Of a stretch of DNA of 12,396 nucleotides, positions 8,501 to 12,396 are shown piece by piece. Numbering within the stretch: position 1 is the stretch's first letter; every line of letters begins with the position of its first letter. The DNA is from CAZUZD01 sp964624465. Lineage in GTDB: Bacteria; Planctomycetota; Planctomycetia; Isosphaerales; Isosphaeraceae. Both the position numbers and the translations under genes were made by a program. Where the stretch lies: the NCBI GenBank assembly GCA_964624465.1, contig CAZUZD010000180.1, positions 1 to 12,396 on the forward strand, written 5' to 3'. The notes below the pieces were generated by a model. It was given only the letters and a program-made list of their open reading frames with translations. It did no database searches and was not told the origin of the DNA.

Positions 8501-8559
8501 TGATCGTCACCAGCCCCCAGTTCCTGAACAAGCGTGTCGAGGCCGTGGCCGCGGAGTGA
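5533..8559 (+). CDS. Di-heme cytochrome-like protein (PSCyt1-DUF1587-DUF1595-DUF1592-DUF1588-DUF1585)
   Basis: A 1008-residue paralogue of the protein at 1036-5235; function unknown, probably extracytoplasmic electron transfer. The N-terminus has basic residues then a hydrophobic stretch at about 11-27 (NAGLLGLGLACAWTLVG) with no strong cleavage site, so it may be a signal peptide or a membrane anchor. Domains by motif: PSCyt1 56-120 with C72-L-G-C75-H76 and candidate axial Met115 in GVMPP; PSD3/DUF1587 155-226 (RRLSNAEYDHTIRDLTGV); a middle linker 227-590; PSD5/DUF1595 591-650 (AERAFRRPLT); PSD4/DUF1592 657-790 (ASRLSYFLWASAPDAEL); PSCyt3/DUF1588 806-908 with C882-A-G-C885-H886; PSD2/DUF1585 922-1000 (RKLLAYALGRT). 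The ATG at 5533 has only a weak ribosome site (AAGG three bases away). The stop is 7 bp before the next gene, so an operon with the DUF1552 gene is very likely. Confidence 0.95.
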   Translation: MSKSLRSLGRNAGLLGLGLACAWTLVGRAGLTGWPIPPRGLRAATVPVRMPAEDPIDATFGTVVRPYLQSYCLGCHGAEKPQGALNLARFETVAAVVEDLGHWELVADQLEAGVMPPERAKRHPGEAESAAVVAWIGELRKREAHRNAGDPGPVPARRLSNAEYDHTIRDLTGVDLRPTREFPVDPANEAGFDNSGESLTISPALVKKYLEAARSVADHLVLKPDGLAFAPHPVVADTDRDRYCVNQIIAFYRRQPTDLADYFQAAWRYQYRVELGHPDATLDDVARAAAVSPRYLTTLYGLLDGSGPQIGPIAAVRIGYRELPAPAEGREEGVRAGCERLRDSIVGLRAQLVPEVRNLPARGINDGSQPLVLWKNRQMAGNRMRYVSGAASIQVEKLPFAEAARRALAVPASSDELKDFVSGFEPFCRTFPDAFVITERARVYLGDGDKGNKGRLLSAGFHSMTGYFRDDQPLRELILDDAGRAELDGLWREFEMVSNLPARQYSSYLWFERAETSFLRGPEFDFVRAEDKDAGSDASIQKLREVYLAKARRIKVGDPAIEAVDAQFEIIRQALRRVEADRSAAEPTHIAGLQQFAERAFRRPLTDAERDGVAAFYRALRDEDGLGHEEAVRDTLVGLLLSPHFLYRVDLPGGGPGIRALSDSDLASRLSYFLWASAPDAELLEHARAGDLHTPEVLTAQARRLLRDPKVRGLATEFAGNWLDFRRFEEHNSVDRERFPTFDNALRSAMFEEPIRYFVDLVQRDGSIHEFVDGTHTFVNPVLARHYAMPDLTGGADHWVRVDDALKFGRGGLVPMAVFLTRNSPGLRTSPVKRGYWVVRRLLGEAIPPPPANVPELPADEAKLGERTLRETLERHRADQACAGCHERFDGLGLAFEGYGPVGEARTLDLGGRPIDARSAFPRGGEGEGLAGLREYLKAHRRDEFSENLCRKLLAYALGRTLRPSDDETIEAMRARLAADGDRFGGLVEVIVTSPQFLNKRVEAVAAE

Positions 8560-8566
8560 CCCGTCG

Positions 8567-9916
8567 ATGACCCAGCCAGCCGACCGGAAGTCCGGATCGA
8601 ACCCCGCCTCGCGCCGCACGTTCCTGCGAGGGGTGGGCGTGACCATGGCCCTGCCCTGGCTGGAGTCGGTCCCCGCCTGGGGCCTGGCCGCCACGGCCGA
8701 CGGCCTGCCCGCCGCGGCGCCGCAGCGGTTCGCCGCGCTGTTCATGGGCTGCGGCGTGAACCCCAATGCCTGGTGGGCGAAGGGCTCGGGCGCCGACATG
8801 GAGCTGGGCCCCTGCCTGGAGCCGATGGCCCCGCTGCGGGCCAAGCTCAACGTGGTCAACGGCCTGTTCAACAAGAACGCCACCGGCGTCGGCATTCACC
8901 CGGGCCAGACCGGCAACATCCTCTCGGGGGCCTCGCTCCAGCGGGGCGCCGAGTTGAAGGGGGGCATCAGCATCGACCAGATGCTGGCCAGCCGCCTGGG
9001 CGAGGCGACCGTGCAGCCGAGCCTGGTCCTGGGCTGCGAGCAGCCGATCACCGGCTACCATGAGACGAACTTCTCGATGGCGTACAGCTCGCACATCTCC
9101 TGGCAGAGCGCCACGTCGCCCGTGCCGATGGAGGTGTACCCCTCGCTGGCGTTCGACGCGCTGTTCGACAACCGCGGCAGCAAGCGGAACCTGAGCATCC
9201 TCGACCGGGTCAGCGACGAGGCCACCAGCCTCCGCAACAAGGTGAGCGCCGGCGACCGGGCGAAGCTCGACGAGTACCTGACCAGCGTCCGCGAGGTCGA
9301 GAAGCGCGCCACCCCGATGCGCAAGGCCCGCGAGACGGCCGAGGCGAAGGCCCGCGACGCCAACGTCCCCGCCGCCACCATGCCCCGCCCCGAGAACGGC
9401 CTGCCCGAGGACATCCGCGAGCACATGCGGCTGATGTGCGACCTGATCGCGCTGGGGTTCCAGACCGACAAGACCCGGGTGGCCACCCTGCTGCTCTGCC
9501 GCGACATCTCGGGCCTGTTCTACCCGTTCCTCGACGTCAAGGCCGCCCACCATGGCGCCTCGCACGACGACCGCTCCGAGGGCTACCTGCGGGTCACCCA
9601 GTTCTACGTGAGCCAGCTGGCGTACCTTGCCGGCAAGCTCGACGCCATGCCCGAAGGGGATGGCACCGTGCTGGACAACACCTGCCTGCTGTTCACGAAT
9701 AGCCTGTGGTCGGGCTCGCAGCACGACGCCAGCAAGGTGCCCCTGCTGCTGGCCGGCGGCCTGGGCGGCTCGCTCGCCACCGGCCGGGTGCTCGACTACG
9801 GCGCCCAGGGGGACGAGAATCGCCGCCTCTGCAGCCTGTACCTCGGCCTGATGGACCGCATGGGCGTCACGCTCGACCGCTTCGGCGACGCCGACCAGCG
9901 CCTCGCCGGCTTCTGA
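8567..9916 (+). CDS. DUF1552 family Tat-exported protein
   Basis: A complete 449-residue DUF1552 protein; biochemical function not established. Residues 15-40 are a twin-arginine signal (SRRTFLRGVG then hydrophobic VTMALPWLES), so it is predicted to be exported folded. Conserved blocks shared with the paralogue at 1-982 include HPGQTGNILSG (111-121), PSLVLGCE (151-158), YSSHISW (173-179) and EHMRLMCD (285-292). The motif H328-H329-G-A-S332-H333-D334 is retained in the paralogue as HHLLSHTD. The C-terminal part, DNTCLLFTNSLW then H386 and LLLAGGLGG, recalls the last strands of the Tat-exported DUF1501 proteins, which belong to the alkaline phosphatase-like group; this link is inference. The ATG at 8567 was chosen over an in-frame ATG at 8534 that overlaps the upstream gene; GGAG lies 10 nt before it. 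It probably works with the preceding cytochrome. Confidence 0.95.
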   Translation: MTQPADRKSGSNPASRRTFLRGVGVTMALPWLESVPAWGLAATADGLPAAAPQRFAALFMGCGVNPNAWWAKGSGADMELGPCLEPMAPLRAKLNVVNGLFNKNATGVGIHPGQTGNILSGASLQRGAELKGGISIDQMLASRLGEATVQPSLVLGCEQPITGYHETNFSMAYSSHISWQSATSPVPMEVYPSLAFDALFDNRGSKRNLSILDRVSDEATSLRNKVSAGDRAKLDEYLTSVREVEKRATPMRKARETAEAKARDANVPAATMPRPENGLPEDIREHMRLMCDLIALGFQTDKTRVATLLLCRDISGLFYPFLDVKAAHHGASHDDRSEGYLRVTQFYVSQLAYLAGKLDAMPEGDGTVLDNTCLLFTNSLWSGSQHDASKVPLLLAGGLGGSLATGRVLDYGAQGDENRRLCSLYLGLMDRMGVTLDRFGDADQRLAGF

Positions 9917-9952
9917 CGACACCGGCGCTCCGGACGGACCCAGGACGACGAA

Positions 9953-9989
9953 GGGCCGGGCCCCGCGGATCGATCGCGGGGCCCGGCCC
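9953..9989. terminator. Bidirectional GC-rich stem-loop terminator
   Basis: A perfect 15-bp stem, GGGCCGGGCCCCGCG (9953-9967) with CGCGGGGCCCGGCCC (9975-9989), encloses a 7-nt loop, GATCGAT. It sits 36 bp after the DUF1552 stop at 9916 and 42 bp before the convergent oxidoreductase stop at 10032. Both tails are only weakly T-rich, so classical intrinsic termination may be imperfect, but position and strength fit a shared terminator. Confidence 0.8.
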
Positions 9990-10031
9990 ATTGCGGTTTC
10001 CGGGATCAGGCCAGCGGCCTGGACTCCAGCC

Positions 10032-12396
10032 TCAACGGACCGCCGCCCGCAGGCCGAGGTCGGTCAGGCAGGCGTCGATCCAGAGCGCCGTCAGCTTCTC
10101 CTGCACCCCGTTCTGGCGCAGCCGCTGGTTGAGGTGCGTGAACGAGACCCGGTCCAGCGACTGGTCCTGGTTGAAGCAGGAGTAGACGACCGTCCGCTTG
10201 CCGGTCTGCGGGTCGTGGTGCTCCTGCAAGCACTGGGCGCAGATCTCCTTCATCATGCACTGCATGGGGGAGTTGATGCTGCCGATGCCGCGGTGGCCCG
10301 GCTTGAGGAACGGCTTGAGCACGCCGTGTCGCGATGCGGCGACGGCGGCCATCATCCGATCGGAGCCGATGGCGACCACCCGGTCGGCGGCCTCCATCGG
10401 GATCGTCCGCTCGCCGAGCTCGCCCGAGGCGTAGGCCCGCATCGCCTCGACGATGTTGCCCTGGAACGTCCGATCGCCGGGCCGGTCGGGGGTGAAGCCG
10501 GGGGCCTCGTCGCAGCACCAGACGACCACGTCGGCCGCCCGCTCGATCTCCTCGACCTTGTAGCGGTCGGCGATCTTCTTGTAGCCGGCGAAGTACAGCA
10601 CCCTCGAGCCCGCCTCGCGGAACGCCCGACCGATCGAGAACAGCACGGCGTTGCCCAGCCCGCCGCCGACGAGCACGACCGTCTCCCCCGCCTCGATCTC
10701 CGTCGGGGCGCCCGTCGGGCCCATCAGCACCACCGGCTCGCCGGGCGTCAGCAGGGCGCACAGGTCGGACGATCCGCCCATCTCCAGCACGATTACCGAG
10801 ACCAGGCCACGTTCCGGGTCGGTCCAGGCCCCGGTCAGGGCCAGTCCCTCCATGGTGAGCGTCGTGGCCAGGTGATCGGTGCCGATGCGACGGGCGTTCG
10901 ACTCGTAGTTCTGGAGCCGGTAGAACTGGCCGGGGCGGAAGGCGCGGGCCGCCAGCGGGGCGTGCACGACCACCTCGACGATGTTCGACGTCAGCCGCCG
11001 GACCTCGTGCACCCGCGCCAGGAACTGGGCGGCCAGGCGGTCCAGGAACACGTCGGCCGGCTCGGAGCTCGTCGGCGGTCGCCGCGCCAGCACGCGGCTG
11101 ACGACCGGGTAGCCCTGCTTGGCCCCGCCCATCGCCTTCACGACGTTGCCGCCGAACGAGGGGTGCAGGTCGCCGAAGAAGCTGATGGCGCGGCCCTGAT
11201 CGTCGAGCGACATCAGGACGTGGGCGGCCCCCGGCTTGGCGATCCGCAGGGGCGAGACCGGGTTGCCCGTCTCGTCCAGGGCGCGGAAGTACTTGCCGTC
11301 GAGCTGGAACCGGTCCGGATGCTCGCGCTGGAGCACCGTGTTCGGGTTGGTGCCCGCGGCCACCAGGATCGTCCGGGCGGGCACCGTCAGGATCTCCTCC
11401 GAGTCGGCCCGCTGCAGGCGGATGGCCTGGGCATGGCCGAAGCGGTCGACCTCGACGCCGACCGGCTCGAGGTTCTCGGCGATGCCGATCCCCTCGTCGA
11501 GCGCGTGGCCGACCTCCTCGTGATTGAGGCGGTAGCTGGGGGCGTCGATGAGGCGACGGCGGTAGACCATCTTGACCCCGCCCCAGGCATCGAGCAGGCC
11601 GCCGATGTCGGGCGTGCGACCCTCGTGGGCCGCGCGGGTGCGCTCGTCACGGATCGCCCGGGCGTGCCCCAGGAACTCGTCGGCGATGGCCGCGTCCTCC
11701 TCGTCCCAGCGGGCCCGGACGGCCACCGCGCCGATCCGGTCGCCGAGCGCCTCGTACCGCGACAGGAACTTCTCGACCTGCAGCGGGTAGTAGGCGAGCG
11801 ACTCGGTCGCCGTGTCGATCGCCGTCAGGCCGCCGCCGATGACCACCACCGGCAGGCGGACCTGGAGGTTGGCGATCGAGTCGCGCCGGGCCGCGCCGGT
11901 GAGCTGCAGGCCCATCAGGAAGTCGGACGCGGTGCGGACCCCACGCGCCAGGCCGTTCGGCATGTCGATGACCGTGGGCCGGCCCGCCCCCATGCAGAGG
12001 GCGATGTGGTCGAAGCCGAGGCGGAACGCATCGTCGTGGTCGAGGGTGCTACCGAACCGCAGGCCGCCGAACATCGCGAAGTTCCGGCGCCGCTCCAGCA
12101 GCAGCCGGAGGATCTTGAGGTAGTTCTTGTCCCAGCGGACCGTGATGCCGTACTCGGCGACGCCGCCGAACCCCGCCATCGCGCGCTCGCCGAGATTCTC
12201 ACGCAAGGTCGCCACGTCCCTCACCGCGGCGAACGGCACGCGCGTTCCATCCATCCTGACGCCCGACTGCGTCTCGGGCAGCGGCTCGATTTTCAGCCCG
12301 TCGATGCCGACCACGGTATGGCCGTCATTCATCAGGTGATGCGCGAGATTGAAGCCCGCCGGGCCCAACCCGACCACCAGGACGGTGCGCCCGGTG
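10032..12396 (-). CDS. Fused GltD/NfnB-like and ferredoxin-NADP reductase (NfnA/PyrK)-like flavoprotein, N-terminus beyond window
   Basis: 787 residues are visible; the reading frame stays open to base 12396, so the true start is outside. In order: FAD-binding Rossmann motif GLGPAG (about 12371-12354) at the right edge; a GltD-like block FGGVAEYGI; a second dinucleotide motif GGGLTA (11837-11820), probably for NAD(P)H; VYRRRLIDAP with HALDEGIGI, as in glutamate synthase small subunits; and GDLHPSFGGNVVKAM, the GltD-like C-terminal flavin segment. From about base 11040 downward follows a ferredoxin reductase-like unit: RPGQFYRLQN, VVLMGPTGAPTEI and GGGLGNA (10667-10647). It ends with cysteines in C-x5-C-x2-C-x17-C (10259-10176), which suits a [2Fe-2S] cluster as in PyrK-type proteins. 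No signal peptide can be judged. Likely a cytoplasmic enzyme passing electrons between NAD(P)H and ferredoxin or another carrier; the exact reaction, including Nfn-type bifurcation, is unproven. It is convergent with the DUF1552 gene and separate from the cytochrome modules. Confidence 0.88.
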   Translation of the reverse strand, partial: TGRTVLVVGLGPAGFNLAHHLMNDGHTVVGIDGLKIEPLPETQSGVRMDGTRVPFAAVRDVATLRENLGERAMAGFGGVAEYGITVRWDKNYLKILRLLLERRRNFAMFGGLRFGSTLDHDDAFRLGFDHIALCMGAGRPTVIDMPNGLARGVRTASDFLMGLQLTGAARRDSIANLQVRLPVVVIGGGLTAIDTATESLAYYPLQVEKFLSRYEALGDRIGAVAVRARWDEEDAAIADEFLGHARAIRDERTRAAHEGRTPDIGGLLDAWGGVKMVYRRRLIDAPSYRLNHEEVGHALDEGIGIAENLEPVGVEVDRFGHAQAIRLQRADSEEILTVPARTILVAAGTNPNTVLQREHPDRFQLDGKYFRALDETGNPVSPLRIAKPGAAHVLMSLDDQGRAISFFGDLHPSFGGNVVKAMGGAKQGYPVVSRVLARRPPTSSEPADVFLDRLAAQFLARVHEVRRLTSNIVEVVVHAPLAARAFRPGQFYRLQNYESNARRIGTDHLATTLTMEGLALTGAWTDPERGLVSVIVLEMGGSSDLCALLTPGEPVVLMGPTGAPTEIEAGETVVLVGGGLGNAVLFSIGRAFREAGSRVLYFAGYKKIADRYKVEEIERAADVVVWCCDEAPGFTPDRPGDRTFQGNIVEAMRAYASGELGERTIPMEAADRVVAIGSDRMMAAVAASRHGVLKPFLKPGHRGIGSINSPMQCMMKEICAQCLQEHHDPQTGKRTVVYSCFNQDQSLDRVSFTHLNQRLRQNGVQEKLTALWIDACLTDLGLRAAVR

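Noticed and set aside
8534..8566. Earlier in-frame ATG for the right DUF1552 protein
   Set aside because: It would overlap the upstream cytochrome gene by 26 bp and only add 11 residues before the twin-arginine signal; the 8567 start gives clean 7-bp operon spacing.
1..9916. Recent inverted duplication of the module
   Set aside because: The paralogues share motifs and domain order but differ greatly elsewhere in sequence and in length (1399 versus 1008 residues), with no nucleotide-level repeat visible, so any duplication is old or the modules were assembled separately.
8507..9991. A 494-codon minus-strand open frame opposite the right DUF1552 gene
   Set aside because: Antisense shadow rich in Gly, Val, Ala and Arg; it runs through the terminator stem and has no family features.

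Overview
The window looks like chromosomal DNA of a high-GC planctomycete. I infer an Isosphaeraceae-like lineage from the strong G/C third-position bias and from two gene families (DUF1592-type 'planctomycete cytochrome' proteins and DUF1552 proteins) that are greatly expanded in Planctomycetes. I cannot name a genus from sequence alone. No tRNA, rRNA, CRISPR array, insertion sequence or phage gene is visible.

Bases 1-9916 hold a mirror-image arrangement of two paralogous modules around one shared 297-bp regulatory gap (5236-5532). To the left on the minus strand are a 1399-residue secreted di-heme cytochrome-like protein (1036-5235) and, 53 bp downstream, a Tat-exported DUF1552 protein (1-982, C-terminus cut by the window edge). 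To the right on the plus strand are a 1008-residue di-heme cytochrome-like protein (5533-8559) and, 7 bp downstream, a second Tat-exported DUF1552 protein (8567-9916). Each module pairs one CxxCH heme protein, with a signal or anchor suited to Sec, with one protein carrying a twin-arginine signal. The simplest reading is two related extracytoplasmic redox systems. Their substrates are unknown, and neither family has a proven biochemical function that I can cite. The left cytochrome carries about 475 extra residues in its middle that the right one lacks, so the two modules probably act on different substrates or surfaces.

Bases 9917-10031 separate two convergent transcripts and contain a 15-bp perfect GC-rich stem that probably terminates transcription in both directions.

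Bases 10032-12396 (minus strand, N-terminus cut by the right edge) encode a flavoprotein fusing a GltD/NfnB-like dinucleotide oxidoreductase to a ferredoxin-NADP reductase/PyrK/NfnA-like module with a C-terminal four-cysteine iron-sulfur motif. It is probably a cytoplasmic electron-transfer enzyme, in a separate transcription unit from the cytochrome modules.
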